64,000 bases of DNA from Methanobrevibacter sp. UBA412 (GCA_002495685.1 DAGJ01000008.1:23107-87106); one strand, 5' to 3'; shown: positions 1 through 10,694, counted from the first letter of the stretch. Made by a program: numbers and translations. Notes: generated by a model not told the origin, from the sequence alone.

Positions 1-21
1 TATATATTATTTACTATTTTT

Positions 22-696
22 TTATAAACTTAAAGCACTCTTTTTATTATCCATGAATTTTTTTTCAGCTTTTTTGAAGCAACCTCTTTTAACTAATATG
101 GAAATTTTTTCTCCTCTAGCTAATACTCTTTCAGGTTGAGGTATTTCTAATCCATCTTTAGTATAAATAGCAATTATTATACAATCTTTAGTTGGGGAGA
201 CTTCTTCTACTTTTTTACCAACTACTTTATCATTTAAAATGTTCATGTCTAAGATTTCTGCACTACCTTCTCCAAATGATACTAAATCTGCTACATTAGG
301 TCTAGTGATTAGTTTTTCTACAAATCCTGCTGCTGTTCTTTCTGGACTTATTACTTCATCTATTCCTACTTTTTTAAATGCTTCTTCGTGGTCAGGGTTA
401 CTTACACGTGCTATGATTTTCTTTTCATCATATTCTTTTGCTAATATACAGGATAATAAGTTAGCTTCATCGTTTCCTGTGGTTGCAACAAATATATCTG
501 CTTCATCTATGTTTGCTTCTTCTAATGTTTTTGTATCAGTACCGCTTCCACAAATTATCATAGCATCTAGTTCCATTGCAGCATTGTTACATAATTTTTC
601 ATTGTTTTCAATAATTGTTATATCATAACCATCATTGATTAAAAGATTTGCAAGTGAAAGTCCTACACGTCCTCCACCTAAAATTATCACATACAT
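22..696 (-). CDS. trkA: Trk potassium uptake regulator TrkA (NAD-binding)
   Basis: Cytoplasmic regulatory subunit of a Trk/Ktr potassium uptake system. The protein starts with a dinucleotide-binding Rossmann motif (GGGRVG at about residues 7-12), followed by an acidic residue after beta-2 and the GSGTD stretch typical of TrkA-N. The last third resembles a TrkA-C (RCK_C) domain. Its 224 residues are the usual length for a one-unit TrkA. It lies on the same strand, downstream of the TrkH-type channel at 976-2442, so the two probably form one potassium transporter. Start ATG is preceded by GGGATGA. The stop lies 21 bases from the window edge. Confidence 0.93.
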   Translation of the reverse strand: MYVIILGGGRVGLSLANLLINDGYDITIIENNEKLCNNAAMELDAMIICGSGTDTKTLEEANIDEADIFVATTGNDEANLLSCILAKEYDEKKIIARVSNPDHEEAFKKVGIDEVISPERTAAGFVEKLITRPNVADLVSFGEGSAEILDMNILNDKVVGKKVEEVSPTKDCIIIAIYTKDGLEIPQPERVLARGEKISILVKRGCFKKAEKKFMDNKKSALSL

Positions 697-975
697 ATTT
701 TGTCATCCCATTAATTTTTTTTTAGAATAAGTTTAATTAATTTATTAAATTTTTATCATCCATTTTATTTTTTTAGATTCATACTTTAATTTAATTAATG
801 TCTCAATTTTAATTTTTTTTATTAAAATATAACTTATAGTTTATTATAATTTATTAATCTTACTTCCTATTATATAAACTTATTTAAAATTATATTTAAT
901 TTATTTATTTGAGCTTTTTTTAGATAAGGACGTGTTTTTATTATCCTTTTTTTAAAAATAGATTTTATAAGGTGT

Positions 976-2442
976 TTAAATTTTCTGTTTTAACCCTTTG
1001 TGTATTTGTTTATTTGCTCTTTTAAAAGATTCATAAATAGCTTTTAGAAGAACTAATACAGGTATTATTTCTAATCTACCAATCCACATATTTCCAACTA
1101 GTAAATATTTTAATTCGCTTGGTATTAAGTAACATGGGGATCCTAACCATACTCCATTGTTACCTTGTGCAGATACAACATTAAACAATGATTGTAATGG
1201 TGGATATCCATAAGCTAATAAGATTAACCAACTAATTGCAACAAATAACATGAACAATGTGATATATGAACTGGATTCTTTAATTTCTTTATCTCCAATT
1301 GTTTTCCCACCAATTTTAGCATTAATAACTCTACCTTTTGGGGATAATAAATTCAATGTTGTTAAATTTATTCCTTTTAAAAAAGTTATAACACGTATTA
1401 CCTTAATTGAACCAACAGTTGATCCAGATGATCCCCCTACAAGCATTAATATTATAATTACTAATAATGTGAATCCTGGCCATAAAGTCATTACAGATGA
1501 ACTAGGTACATTTGCACCTGTTGTACTTATTGCGGATACTACCTGGAATACAATAATCATTGGATCCATATGGCTTGTTAAATAAATTCCTATTGAAGAA
1601 ATTATTATTAATACCATTATTGCTTGGAATTGCACATCTTGAATTATTGATTTTCCTTTACTTTTTATTGCTTTATAATGGACTGAGAAGTTAATTGATC
1701 CTATTATCATTATAATTATTGTTACTAAATATATGGCATTGCTATTATATGCTCCAATATTTGCATTTTTAATAGACATTCCTCCAGTAGAGATTGTTGT
1801 GAATGTTGCATTTATTGAATCAAAAAGGGGCATACCTACTAATACATACATTATTATTCCAGCAATTGTGTAAATAGAATACATTTCTAATGTTTTATAT
1901 AAGGTGTTCACTACACTTGGTTTGATTCGATCGTCTCTTGCTTCGGATTCATAAAGTCTAGATGCAGCAGTACCATTTCGTATTAAAATTCCAATAAATA
2001 TGATTACTACTCCTAATCCACCTAACCATTGTTCATAACTTCTTAAAAAAAGGATTGATTTAGGTAAAATTTCTACATCAGGAAAAATAGTTAATCCACT
2101 ACCTGTCCAAGCAGACATATTCTCAAAAAAAGCATTTGTAAATGAAATGTCTAAACACATCATCATTATCAAGGCACCGATAATTCCGGCCCATATCCAA
2201 GCTAAGGAAGATATTATCATTCCTTGTCGTAATCTAATTTTATCATAACAGGTAAACTTTCTATGTAAAATACTACCTATTAAAATAGAGATTAATGGAG
2301 GTATAATTAAATTTATATAAATATTTTCATGATAAATAAGAGCTATTATGACTGGTGCTAATAAAACAAGACCTAATCCTTGCATTATTATTCCAAGATA
2401 ATGTGCACTTATTAAAATATCAGTTTTATTTATATATTTCAT
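976..2442 (-). CDS. trkH: TrkH-family potassium uptake membrane subunit
   Basis: Polytopic membrane protein of 488 residues that forms the potassium-conducting pore partnered by TrkA. Many hydrophobic helices are visible, together with conserved pore-loop stretches of the TrkH/KtrB superfamily: MSAWTGSGLT near residue 110, TTISTGGMS near 215, SAISTTGAN near 305 and VSAQGNNGV near 425. These are the four P-loops with their central glycines. The gene precedes trkA on the minus strand with about 280 bases between them. That gap is AT-rich and holds no other gene I can see, so trkA may have its own promoter. Confidence 0.93.
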   Translation of the reverse strand: MKYINKTDILISAHYLGIIMQGLGLVLLAPVIIALIYHENIYINLIIPPLISILIGSILHRKFTCYDKIRLRQGMIISSLAWIWAGIIGALIMMMCLDISFTNAFFENMSAWTGSGLTIFPDVEILPKSILFLRSYEQWLGGLGVVIIFIGILIRNGTAASRLYESEARDDRIKPSVVNTLYKTLEMYSIYTIAGIIMYVLVGMPLFDSINATFTTISTGGMSIKNANIGAYNSNAIYLVTIIIMIIGSINFSVHYKAIKSKGKSIIQDVQFQAIMVLIIISSIGIYLTSHMDPMIIVFQVVSAISTTGANVPSSSVMTLWPGFTLLVIIILMLVGGSSGSTVGSIKVIRVITFLKGINLTTLNLLSPKGRVINAKIGGKTIGDKEIKESSSYITLFMLFVAISWLILLAYGYPPLQSLFNVVSAQGNNGVWLGSPCYLIPSELKYLLVGNMWIGRLEIIPVLVLLKAIYESFKRANKQIHKGLKQKI

Positions 2443-2624
2443 TAATACTTTTTTATTTCTTCAATTATTTAAATTTTTATTGAATAATGTATTTTTATTG
2501 AAATATTTGTAAAAAAAAGTCGAATTTTTTATATGTTTATAATATTGTTTTGTTTAAAAAATAAGTATTTAATTTGATTCAGTTTTGTATTTAAAAAAAT
2601 TTGTAAAAAAAAATAAAAAAAGTG

Positions 2625-2704
2625 TTTTTTCATAAAAAAACTTTTTCATAATTAAAACTTTAAAAAAAGTTAAAATCATAAATAGTTCATGTTTTATGAA
2701 AAAA
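2625..2704. repeat. 13-bp perfect inverted repeat downstream of the TRAM gene
   Basis: The arms TTTTTTCATAAAA (2625-2637) and TTTTATGAAAAAA (2692-2704) are exact reverse complements. Between them is a smaller AACTTT/AAAGTT stem at about 2656-2671. It lies between the trkH start and the TRAM-domain gene end, next to the terminator hairpin at 2705-2738. It may be a second termination structure; no coding frame is apparent. Confidence 0.5.
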
Positions 2705-2738
2705 GGAGGTAGTTAAAAATTTATTCAACTACTTCTCC
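2705..2738 (-). terminator. Intrinsic-type terminator overlapping the TRAM gene stop codon
   Basis: Read on the minus strand, GGAG-AA-GTAGTT pairs with AACTAC-CTCC around a 12-base loop and is followed at once by TTTTTT (2704-2699). The stem contains the last codons and the loop contains the stop codon of the gene at 2721-2942, so the hairpin is part of its 3' end. The hairpin plus U-tract form is seen directly; the terminator role is inference. Confidence 0.6.
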
Positions 2739-2942
2739 GAAAGCGAATTTTCGGCGGGTTGCATTAACTTTTATTTTTACTTCTTGACCAACTTCGGTTT
2801 CAGGAACAAATATGACAAATCCGTCAACTCTAGCAATTCCGTCTCCACTTTTACCTTGGTCTTCTATTTTAACATCGTACTCTGTTCCTACTTCAACAGG
2901 ACAGGAGTATTCTTCTTGTTTATTGTAACTATCTTCAAACAT
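2721..2942 (-). CDS. Small TRAM-domain protein
   Basis: A 73-residue protein that is almost only a TRAM domain, the OB-like RNA-binding fold found in tRNA-modifying enzymes (TrmA/RumA, MiaB) and as stand-alone small proteins in methanogens. The pattern [46 protein letters not shown] fits TRAM closely. Stand-alone archaeal TRAM proteins have been described as RNA chaperones in cold response. Start ATG has GGATGTGA upstream. It is transcribed alone, with its own terminator overlapping the stop. Confidence 0.85.
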   Translation of the reverse strand: MFEDSYNKQEEYSCPVEVGTEYDVKIEDQGKSGDGIARVDGFVIFVPETEVGQEVKIKVNATRRKFAFGEVVE

Positions 2943-3324
2943 TTATATTCACATCCGTTAATAAGTCAACATTAAAATGTTGCTTTTTAACATATATAAT
3001 GCAATAATGAGTAAAATAACATAAAAATTAATCTAATTTGCAACCAATCAAAATTTATTCACTAATATAAAATAATCTTAAAAAAATAATTCCTTCAAAA
3101 ATTAAAATATAATTCATTAATAATTAAAATTAATTAATTTAGAAAAAGCTTATGATATATCCTCTACTTATGCATTAGTTATATTGTATTTTTTAAAGTA
3201 TATAAACATTTGTTTTTTCAGGGTCATGAACTTAATTTTTATAAAATATTAAATATATTAAAAGTTAATAATTTATTAATAATTTTTTTATTTAATATTT
3301 ATTTAATAAATTTTAGGTTAGACA
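2943..3324. other. Intergenic region between divergent genes
   Basis: About 380 AT-rich bases between the TRAM gene (minus) and the flippase-like gene (plus). A TATA-like stretch, AAAGTATATAAAC, lies near 3196-3208, more than 100 bases before the plus-strand gene. No further gene or RNA is recognisable. Confidence 0.4.
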
Positions 3325-4479
3325 ATGAAGTATAAATCTTATATATTCTTAGGTATTGGCTTATTAATCATGGTTGTGATGTTGTGGTTTATAGGTATTG
3401 ATCAAGTTTTAAATGCTTTAAAAATTGCTAATATATATTATGTTATACTTGCAATTCTTATACAGTTTTTCACTTACTTCCTTTATACTTTTAGATGGGA
3501 AATAATTAATAAAGTAGCTGATAAGGATTTAGGTTTTAAAAAATTACTTCCTATGGTTTTAGTTAGTTTATCTGTTAATAATATTACTCCTAGTGGTAGA
3601 GGTGGAGGAGAACCTGTAAGAGCTTATCTTCTTACTAAAGAAGGTGGAGGACCATTTTCTGAAACTTTCGCTACAGTTATTGCAGATAGGGCTTTAGATA
3701 CTTTTCCTTTTATTATACTAGCTATTATTACAATTATTGCTTTAATTACTCATCTTACTTTAAATCCTATAATTGTTGTAGTTATGATAGCAGCTGTTAT
3801 TGCGATTATTATCGTTGTTTTTTTAATAGTTTATATGTCTATTAATGAAAATTTTGGAAATAAAGTTATTAAATGGATTTCTAAATTAGCAATTAAAATT
3901 TTTAAGAAAAAAGATCCAGATCATATTAAAAAACAAGTTTCTGTTGCTATAAATGGTTTTCAGGATACAATGCGTGGCATGGTTAAGAATAAAAACATTT
4001 TATATTATGCTCTTCCTCTTTCATTTTTCATATGGTGTGTAGAAATTTTAAGAGTGTATATTGTATTTTTAGCATTTGGTTGTACAGTAACACCAGTTCT
4101 TATAGGTGAAGTCTTCATTGTTGCTTCTTTAATTGGAATGATTCCTGCATTACCTGGAGGTTTAGGTGCAGTTGATGGGGTTATGATTTTATTATATTCT
4201 AGTTCAGGTATTTCTCCATCTATTAGTGCGGCAGCTACTGTTGTTGAAAGATTAATTTCATTTTGGATGACAACAATTATTGGATTTTTAGTTTTACCAT
4301 TTTATGGTGAGGAAGCTTTAGATAAAATTTCTTCGGTAATGTCAAGTGATGAGGAAGAAATAACTGAAGAATTTGATGAAGAAAATAGTTTAGATGAAAA
4401 ATATGAATCTAATTCTAATAATTCTAAAAATTCCGATAATACTGAATCATCTAGTCCTAATTTGAAGGATGAAAATTAA
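3325..4479 (+). CDS. UPF0104 / LPG-synthase TM-domain flippase-like membrane protein
   Basis: 384-residue integral membrane protein of the lysylphosphatidylglycerol synthase transmembrane (UPF0104, COG0392) family. About eight hydrophobic helices are present. Family hallmarks are NNITPSGRGGGEPVRAYLL near residue 90, an RALDTFPF stretch, and a C-terminal PALPGGLGAVDGVM segment. Archaeal members are thought to move lipid-linked or glycolipid substrates, but the substrate here is unknown. The last 55 residues are a hydrophilic Glu/Asp/Asn/Ser-rich tail outside the family core. The stop codon sits in the loop of a short GATGAA/TTCATC hairpin (4468-4485). Confidence 0.85.
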   Translation: MKYKSYIFLGIGLLIMVVMLWFIGIDQVLNALKIANIYYVILAILIQFFTYFLYTFRWEIINKVADKDLGFKKLLPMVLVSLSVNNITPSGRGGGEPVRAYLLTKEGGGPFSETFATVIADRALDTFPFIILAIITIIALITHLTLNPIIVVVMIAAVIAIIIVVFLIVYMSINENFGNKVIKWISKLAIKIFKKKDPDHIKKQVSVAINGFQDTMRGMVKNKNILYYALPLSFFIWCVEILRVYIVFLAFGCTVTPVLIGEVFIVASLIGMIPALPGGLGAVDGVMILLYSSSGISPSISAAATVVERLISFWMTTIIGFLVLPFYGEEALDKISSVMSSDEEEITEEFDEENSLDEKYESNSNNSKNSDNTESSSPNLKDEN

Positions 4480-4710
4480 TTCATCATATATTCCAACTTT
4501 TTTTTAACACTTTTTTCATATTTTTATTTTTTCTATTAAAATTAAATAGAAAGCTTTATTTTATTTATAAATTATAAACTTTAATGATTGAATTATATCT
4601 TTACTAAAATTCATTAAAGAAGTTTAAATTTTTAAACTTTAATTACATTATTTTTTTTTAGTAAATTATAATTTAAAATCTATCAATTTTAAAAAATCAA
4701 TGGTGAAAAA

Positions 4711-5598
4711 ATGGAAATAAATGGTGTAGATATTAAAGATACTTATGCAGAAGGTTTCGGAATTAAAGTTACAAGAATGTTAGTAACTGCAGCTACTAAA
4801 AAATTAGCTAAAATTGCTGTAACTGAAGCAACTGGATATGGAACTTCTGTTATTGGATGTCCTGCAGAAGCAGGAATTGATGGTTATGTACCTCCTGAAG
4901 AAACTCCTGATGGAAGACCTGGTTACACAATAATGATTTGTCAAGGTGGAAAGAAAGCTTTAGATCATGAATTAATGGAAAGAATCGGTATGGGAATTTT
5001 AACAGCACCTACTACTGCAGTATTTAATTGTCTTGAATCTGAAGATGTTTTAAAAACTGGTAATAAATTAAAATTCTTCGGTGATGGATTTGAAGAAGTA
5101 ATAGATATTGATGGAAGAAAAATCCACTCTATTCCTATCATGTCTGGAGATTTCTTAGTTGAATCTGCTTTTGGATATAAAGAAGGTGTTGCTGGAGGAA
5201 ACTTTTTCGTTTTAGCAAATAGTAAAATGAGTGCACTTGTAGCAACTGAAGCTGCTATTGATGCTATCCATAATGTTGAAGGAGTAATAACTCCATTCCC
5301 TGGTGGTATGGTTGCATCTGGTTCTAAAGTTGGATGTAATAATTATGAATTTTTAAATGCATCTACCAATGAAAAAATGTGTGTTACCTTAAAAGATAAA
5401 GTTGATAGTGATATTCCTGATGATGTTTATGGTGTAATGGAAGTCGTTATTGATGGTGTTGATGAAGATTCTGTTAGAGAAGCAATGAAACAAGGTATTA
5501 AAGCTGCTTGTAATGTTGATGGAGTTCTTCAAATCAGTGCAGGTAACTTTGGTGGAAATTTAGGTGCTTATAAAATAAATTTACAAGATTTATTCTAA
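4711..5598 (+). CDS. ftr: Formylmethanofuran:tetrahydromethanopterin formyltransferase
   Basis: Cytoplasmic enzyme of the methanogenic C1 pathway. It moves the formyl group between methanofuran and N5 of tetrahydromethanopterin. The 295 residues match Ftr length and begin with the conserved [19 protein letters not shown]. Further family stretches are [37 protein letters not shown] and the C-terminal [12 protein letters not shown]. It stands alone between divergent and convergent neighbours. In reduced-pathway methanogens the reaction mainly supplies formyl groups for biosynthesis. Its 3' end forms a terminator hairpin. Confidence 0.97.
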   Translation: MEINGVDIKDTYAEGFGIKVTRMLVTAATKKLAKIAVTEATGYGTSVIGCPAEAGIDGYVPPEETPDGRPGYTIMICQGGKKALDHELMERIGMGILTAPTTAVFNCLESEDVLKTGNKLKFFGDGFEEVIDIDGRKIHSIPIMSGDFLVESAFGYKEGVAGGNFFVLANSKMSALVATEAAIDAIHNVEGVITPFPGGMVASGSKVGCNNYEFLNASTNEKMCVTLKDKVDSDIPDDVYGVMEVVIDGVDEDSVREAMKQGIKAACNVDGVLQISAGNFGGNLGAYKINLQDLF

Positions 5599-5607
5599 AT
5601 AAATCTT
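5585..5607 (+). terminator. ftr terminator hairpin spanning the stop codon
   Basis: AAGATTTATT (5585-5594) and AATAAATCTT (5598-5607) are a perfect 10-bp inverted repeat with a three-base loop. The TAA stop (5596-5598) lies at the loop, so the hairpin includes the last ftr codons. T-rich runs follow at 5618-5635. Structure is seen directly; function is inferred. Confidence 0.6.
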
Positions 5608-5640
5608 ATAAATTCTCTTTTTTAAATTTTTTTTATATAA

Positions 5641-6822
5641 TTATAATTTACAATTTTCTTCTTGTTCTTTGAATATTCCTTGAGCTTGATTTTTAGTTAA
5701 TTTAAGGATTTCTTCATCACTTAAATCAATTCCTATAATAATATTCTCATCAGATAATTTTTTCATTGCATTATCTATATCTTTAAATGTTTTCCCAGTC
5801 ATATGGTGAGAGTGAATTCCACCTACAGATTTGTAAAGATTTTTAATAGATTTTTTAGCAATTTCATTCTTTTCTAATATATTGTTGAATCTATCATACT
5901 CTCCATTTTTAATTGAACCAATTTTCCGGATTAAAGGTTCTTTTATTCCTGGAAAATGATATTCGATATCTTCAAGATTACAATTATTGCTCATAACTAT
6001 TTTCATTTCTTTTGAAATTGTTTCTACTGAATGTTTACATGTGATTTTAATTGATTTTGGAGACATAGCTGCATAGTAAATATCGCTTCCTCCACTAGAT
6101 TCAGGGGATACTACTTTGTTTGATCCTGCATTTTTTAGTCTTTTAATATTTTCAGAGTAACTTGCTCTAGAAACTATCCATAATTCTGGGGCTATTTCTC
6201 GGGTAGTTAAAACTATGAATAAATTATTCACATCACTTCCAGTACATACTAACATTCCATTTGATTTATTTAAACCAATTCTTTTCAATAAATTTGTGTC
6301 AGTTGCATCATCACACATGGTGATTATGTTATCATCTTCATTTTCTTCGTTTAATCTATCAATTATTTCCTTATTTTTTTCAATAATTAATACTTGTTGA
6401 TTTCTTTTTTTAAGCTCATCTAATACTACTTTACCTACTCTTCCGTATCCACATAAAATATAATGATCTTTAAGATGACTTATCATTTTTTTCATTTTCA
6501 CACCGCTTCTAGCTTTTCCCATACCCTCAGTAATGACAGAGAATATTACACCAAATATATAAGCAATAATTGCAATTCCTGCAAAAGCTAAGGTTATTGC
6601 AAATATTCTTTGTAAAATTGTAGTAGGAATAATATCTCCATAACCTACGGTTGTTAAGGTTATACCTGTGAAGTAAAGTGCTTCAAATGGATTTAATTTC
6701 ATTATGTATATTGAACCAATTTCTCCATATACTAAAATTGCAATGAATATACCTATACCGTACTTAATTTTATTGGTGTCTATAAATTTTAATAGAGTTT
6801 TTATTAAACCATACTTTTCCAT
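5641..6822 (-). CDS. Potassium channel with TrkA-N (RCK) domains
   Basis: 393-residue protein. Two N-terminal membrane helices flank a P-loop with the selectivity filter TTVGYGDIIPT near residues 56-66. They are followed by a TrkA-N/RCK Rossmann domain (LCGYGRVGKVVLDEL near residue 123) and a C-terminal RCK_C-like region. This is the two-helix-plus-RCK plan of the MthK-type ligand-gated channels of methanogens, although the ligand cannot be read from sequence. It converges with ftr. Start ATG has a GGGAA ribosome site. The C-terminal 60 residues contain HSHHMTGK and may be lineage-specific. Confidence 0.92.
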   Translation of the reverse strand: MEKYGLIKTLLKFIDTNKIKYGIGIFIAILVYGEIGSIYIMKLNPFEALYFTGITLTTVGYGDIIPTTILQRIFAITLAFAGIAIIAYIFGVIFSVITEGMGKARSGVKMKKMISHLKDHYILCGYGRVGKVVLDELKKRNQQVLIIEKNKEIIDRLNEENEDDNIITMCDDATDTNLLKRIGLNKSNGMLVCTGSDVNNLFIVLTTREIAPELWIVSRASYSENIKRLKNAGSNKVVSPESSGGSDIYYAAMSPKSIKITCKHSVETISKEMKIVMSNNCNLEDIEYHFPGIKEPLIRKIGSIKNGEYDRFNNILEKNEIAKKSIKNLYKSVGGIHSHHMTGKTFKDIDNAMKKLSDENIIIGIDLSDEEILKLTKNQAQGIFKEQEENCKL

Positions 6823-6946
6823 AAAATTTTCCCATTAACTTTTTTATAACTTTAATTATTATTATATAAAAGATTAAATTAAATACTTTTCTTAATAAAT
6901 ATTATAATTAATTTATAAGAAAATAATTTCAGGTGGAATAAAATTT

Positions 6947-8515
6947 ATGGATCCAATAGATATGCAGGTAACTGATCATAACTGTGAATATTTAGGTCTT
7001 TCTAGACTTTGTTTAATGGAGAATGCAGGTAAATCTTTATCTGATGAGGTTGCAACTTTATCTACTTTCACATTTTCCAAACCAGTTAAAATAGTTATTT
7101 TTACTGGTTCAGGGGGAAATGGTGGTGATGGTTTTGTTGCGGCTCGTCATTTACTAAATCGTGGTTTTAGTGTTGATTTATGTCTTTTAAAAAATGATGA
7201 TGAAATTAAATCTCAGGATGCTCTTACTAATTTGAAAGTATTACGTAATTTGAATCCTAGGGTTTCTCGTTTGAATATTAATTATTTGAAAGATTCTAGT
7301 GAAATAGATAAATTAGATATTGCTTTTAATAATAATTTTTCTGAATCTATTATTATAGATGGAATTTTAGGCACTGGAATAAAAGGTAAGATACGTCCTA
7401 AAGAAAGACGAGCTATTGAAGTTATTAATAAATCTAATGCTTTAAAAGTTGCAATTGATGTTCCTTCTGGAATGAATCCATTAACTGGGGAAGTTTTGGA
7501 TATTTGTGTTAAAGCAGATTATACTGTAGGTTTTCATAAAGTTAAAACTGGTCTAAGGATTGCTTCTGAAGATATTGTAGGTGGATTAATCACTTGTGAT
7601 ATTGGAATACCTCTTGAAGCAGAACTATTTGTTGGTGATGGGGATTTATTAAAACTTAAAAATAGGTCTAATAATTCTCATAAAGGAAATAATGGTAGTT
7701 TACTTATTATTGGGGGGAGTAAAGAATATTCTGGTGCTCCTGGATTAGCTGGAATTAGTGCTATAAGTAGTGGTGTTGATTTAGTTCATGTTGCAACTCC
7801 TGAATCTGCTGCTATTCCTATTAAATCTTATTCTCCTGATTTAATTGTTCATAGTTTAAAAGGGGATTATTTAAATTTAAATAATCAAGAGGAAATTTTA
7901 AATTTAGTTGAAGATGTTGATGCAGTTTTAATTGGACCTGGGGCTAGTCAAAATGATGAAACTAAAAAATTATTTAATATTTTAGTTCATAAAATTAAAA
8001 AACCAATAGTTTTAGATGCAGATGCATTAAAATTAGTTAATAGGAAACTAATCTCAAAAAGAAAGGATATTATATTAACACCTCATAATAATGAGTTTAA
8101 ACAATTTTATCAAGATATTATTTATGAGGAAGGATTAACTTTTGATGATGTTAGTATGAAATTTGATAATTTAAATTATAAAATTGTTAATGATAAATTA
8201 ACTTTTTTCCAATCTGTTACAAATTCAATTGAGGGAGTTACTGTAGTTAAAGGTGAATCTGATTTTATTTTCCAAGGATCTAAAATTAAAATTAACACTT
8301 CAGGTAATCCTGGAATGACTGTTGGGGGTACTGGTGACTGTTTAGCTGGTTTAACTAGTGGTTTATTAGCTCAAGGTTTAAATGTTTTTGATTCAGCATC
8401 TCTTGCAACATTTTTAAATGGTAAAGCAGGGGATTTGGCAATGGATAAATATGGTTATGGTTTTGCTGCTTCTGATTTATCTGAATTTATTGGTAAGTTA
8501 ATGGATGGAATTTAA
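6947..8515 (+). CDS. nnr: Bifunctional NAD(P)HX epimerase/dehydratase
   Basis: 522-residue fusion that repairs hydrated NAD(P)H. The N-terminal YjeF_N (AIBP-like) epimerase has MENAGKSL and FTGSGGNGGDGFVAARHL. The C-terminal YjeF_C/carbohydrate-kinase-like ADP-dependent dehydratase begins near residue 245, with SHKGNNGSLLIIGGS, LIGPGA, LDADALKL, LTPHNNEF and NPGMTVGGTGDCLAGL. The two-domain order matches the usual archaeal and bacterial fusion. An AGGTGG ribosome site precedes the ATG. The gene abuts sfsA: its TAA is followed directly by the sfsA TTG start, so the pair is probably cotranscribed. Confidence 0.94.
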   Translation: MDPIDMQVTDHNCEYLGLSRLCLMENAGKSLSDEVATLSTFTFSKPVKIVIFTGSGGNGGDGFVAARHLLNRGFSVDLCLLKNDDEIKSQDALTNLKVLRNLNPRVSRLNINYLKDSSEIDKLDIAFNNNFSESIIIDGILGTGIKGKIRPKERRAIEVINKSNALKVAIDVPSGMNPLTGEVLDICVKADYTVGFHKVKTGLRIASEDIVGGLITCDIGIPLEAELFVGDGDLLKLKNRSNNSHKGNNGSLLIIGGSKEYSGAPGLAGISAISSGVDLVHVATPESAAIPIKSYSPDLIVHSLKGDYLNLNNQEEILNLVEDVDAVLIGPGASQNDETKKLFNILVHKIKKPIVLDADALKLVNRKLISKRKDIILTPHNNEFKQFYQDIIYEEGLTFDDVSMKFDNLNYKIVNDKLTFFQSVTNSIEGVTVVKGESDFIFQGSKIKINTSGNPGMTVGGTGDCLAGLTSGLLAQGLNVFDSASLATFLNGKAGDLAMDKYGYGFAASDLSEFIGKLMDGI

Positions 8516-9220
8516 TTGAATAATTATGTTGAAGGTGTATTTAAAAATAGACCTAATCGTTTTATTGCTGAAGTTGAAATTAATAATGAATTAGTTAAAG
8601 CTCATGTTCCTAATACTGGTAGATGTAAAGAGCTTTTAGTGCCTGATGCTAAAGTTTTTCTTTTACCTAGTAATAATCCTAAAAGGAAAACTAAATTTTC
8701 TCTTCATTTTGTTTTAAATAAAGGTGTGCTTGTTAGTTTATTTTCTCAGCAAGCTAATGAAATTGTTTTTGATTCAATAAAACAGGGTATTGTTAGGGAA
8801 CTTCAAGGTTATAATGTATTGGAAAGAGAAAAAACTATTGATAATTCTCGAATTGATATTTATTTAGGTAAATCTAAGGATGGGAATATTTTAGAGGATT
8901 GTTATGTTGAAGTTAAAGGTGTTACTTTAATTAAGGATGGTTTGGCTCAATTTCCTGATGCTCCAACTGAAAGAGGTAGGAAGCATTTGAATGAGTTGAT
9001 TGAACTTAAAAAAAGAGGGCATCGTGCTGTTGTTTTCTTTTTAATTCAACATCCTAAAGGGGATAAATTCAGACCTAATTGGGAAAATGATCCTGATTTT
9101 GCTAAAATTTTAAATGAGGCTTATTCTTCTGGAGTTGAAATTTTAGTTTATAAGTGTAAAAATAGTTTAGATGGTATAACTATGGTTAAAAAGTCTTTAG
9201 ATTTTGATTTAAGTCTTTAA
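8516..9220 (+). CDS. sfsA: SfsA-family protein (TTG start)
   Basis: 234-residue member of the sugar fermentation stimulation protein family, a predicted nucleic-acid-binding, nuclease-like fold. Hallmarks are AHVPNTGRCKELL near residue 28, the SRIDIYLG and YVEVKGVTL stretches with their acidic residues, FPDAPTERGRKHL, and a C-terminal RPNWENDPDF. The only start in frame at the expected N-terminus is TTG, immediately after the nnr stop, which suggests translational coupling. The role in archaea is not established. Confidence 0.9.
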   Translation: MNNYVEGVFKNRPNRFIAEVEINNELVKAHVPNTGRCKELLVPDAKVFLLPSNNPKRKTKFSLHFVLNKGVLVSLFSQQANEIVFDSIKQGIVRELQGYNVLEREKTIDNSRIDIYLGKSKDGNILEDCYVEVKGVTLIKDGLAQFPDAPTERGRKHLNELIELKKRGHRAVVFFLIQHPKGDKFRPNWENDPDFAKILNEAYSSGVEILVYKCKNSLDGITMVKKSLDFDLSL

Positions 9221-9294
9221 TATTATTTTTATTTTCTATTTTTTAAAATTAGGATTTTTATTCTATTGATTTAGCTAAAAAAAAGTAGGAATGT

Positions 9295-9339
9295 TTTTTT
9301 TAGAGTATAATAAATTATTAGTATTATATTCTAAAAAAA
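9295..9339. terminator. Bidirectional terminator between sfsA and argG
   Basis: An 18-bp inverted repeat, left arm 9295-9312 and right arm 9322-9339, surrounds a 9-base loop. All positions pair, counting one G-U. The arms are capped by T-runs and A-runs, so a U-tract exists on either strand. It sits between the convergent genes sfsA and argG, where a shared terminator is expected. Confidence 0.65.
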
Positions 9340-9352
9340 TTTTTTTAAATTT

Positions 9353-10528
9353 TTATTGGTTTAATTTTTGGAAGTTTGCAGCTTGAATTCCGTGGTATTT
9401 AATCATACCTTCAACTTCTCTTTGGTCTGTTTCTTTATCTTCAAATGTGATTTGTTCTACACTGTGTAAACTGAAGTCAGATTCTCTTGTTAATGGGTGT
9501 ATGGATCCTTTGAATAATTTCATTACTACTTTTCCACATACTCTTCTTTGCATGTTGTCAAATGCTTGATCTAAATCTTCTTTTAAAGGTTCTTGCCAGA
9601 GAGCTCCGTATACTAAATCTGCATATAATGTGCTCATATATTCTGCAAATCTTAATTCGCTTGTAGTTAAAACTAATTCTTCTAATGCTTTGTGTGCATT
9701 GATTAATAATTTTGCTCCAGGAACTTCGTATATTTCTCTGCTTTTTAATCCAATCATTCTGTTTTCTATGGTGTCAACTCTTCCAACACCATTTTCTCCA
9801 GCTATTTTGTTAGCTTCTCTTATAATGTCGATTAGTGGCATCATTTTTCCATTTATAGCTATAGGTACTCCTTCTTCGAATTCTATTGAAATCTTTTCTG
9901 GAGTGTCTTTTGCATCTTCAGATGAAGCTGTCCATGCATAAATGTTTTCAGGTGCTTCGTTTTTAGGGTCTTCAAGAATGTCTCCTTCTATTGATCTTCC
10001 CCAAATGTTTTCATCTACACTATATCTTTTATCTGAGGATAATGGGAGGTTGTGTTCTTTTGCATATTTTACTTCTTCAGTTCTGGTTAAGTTTAATTCT
10101 CTTATTGGTGCGATTATTTTATAATCTGACATTGCATTTATGATTGATTCGAATCTGAATTGATCATTTCCTTTTCCAGTGCATCCGTGAGCTATTGCTA
10201 CTGCACCTTCTTTATCTGCTACTTCGATTATTTTTAATGCTATGAGGGGTCTTGCTAATGCTGTACTTAATGGGTATCCTTCGTATTCTGCATTTGCTTT
10301 TATTCCTTTAGAGATGTAATCGTTTGCAAATTCTTCTTTTGCATCGATTATGTAATGTTTACCTGTGTTTATGTTGTCTGCGGAGTTTTGAGATTTTTCT
10401 AATTCGTCTTCAGGTTGTCCTACATCTACACATACGGTTATTACTTCGTAATTGTATTTTTCTTCTAATAATTTTACACATACAGTTGTGTCTAATCCAC
10501 CACTGAATGCTAATACTACTTTATCCAT
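9353..10528 (-). CDS. argG: Argininosuccinate synthase
   Basis: 391-residue cytoplasmic enzyme that condenses citrulline and aspartate with ATP in arginine synthesis. The N-terminal ATP pyrophosphatase loop is [15 protein letters not shown]. It is followed by [15 protein letters not shown] (citrulline/aspartate site), [15 protein letters not shown] and [13 protein letters not shown]. Length is normal. An AAGTGAT ribosome site precedes the ATG. Upstream is an unusual 430-base intergenic region (10529-10960) holding an inverted-repeat element and a palindrome. Whether those control argG is unclear, because they lie 180-400 bases from its start. Confidence 0.97.
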   Translation of the reverse strand: MDKVVLAFSGGLDTTVCVKLLEEKYNYEVITVCVDVGQPEDELEKSQNSADNINTGKHYIIDAKEEFANDYISKGIKANAEYEGYPLSTALARPLIALKIIEVADKEGAVAIAHGCTGKGNDQFRFESIINAMSDYKIIAPIRELNLTRTEEVKYAKEHNLPLSSDKRYSVDENIWGRSIEGDILEDPKNEAPENIYAWTASSEDAKDTPEKISIEFEEGVPIAINGKMMPLIDIIREANKIAGENGVGRVDTIENRMIGLKSREIYEVPGAKLLINAHKALEELVLTTSELRFAEYMSTLYADLVYGALWQEPLKEDLDQAFDNMQRRVCGKVVMKLFKGSIHPLTRESDFSLHSVEQITFEDKETDQREVEGMIKYHGIQAANFQKLNQ

Positions 10529-10694
10529 TTTATAATCACTTCTTAATTAATTTTTTATAAATTTTTGTAACAATTATATTATTATGGTTTTTATTTTGTA
10601 ATTTATATTATTTATAAGGTTTATATTGGATTTATTAAAGTTATTGATTTTTGAAAAATTTTTAAAATTAGTAAGTTTTGTGTGCATTTTTTTT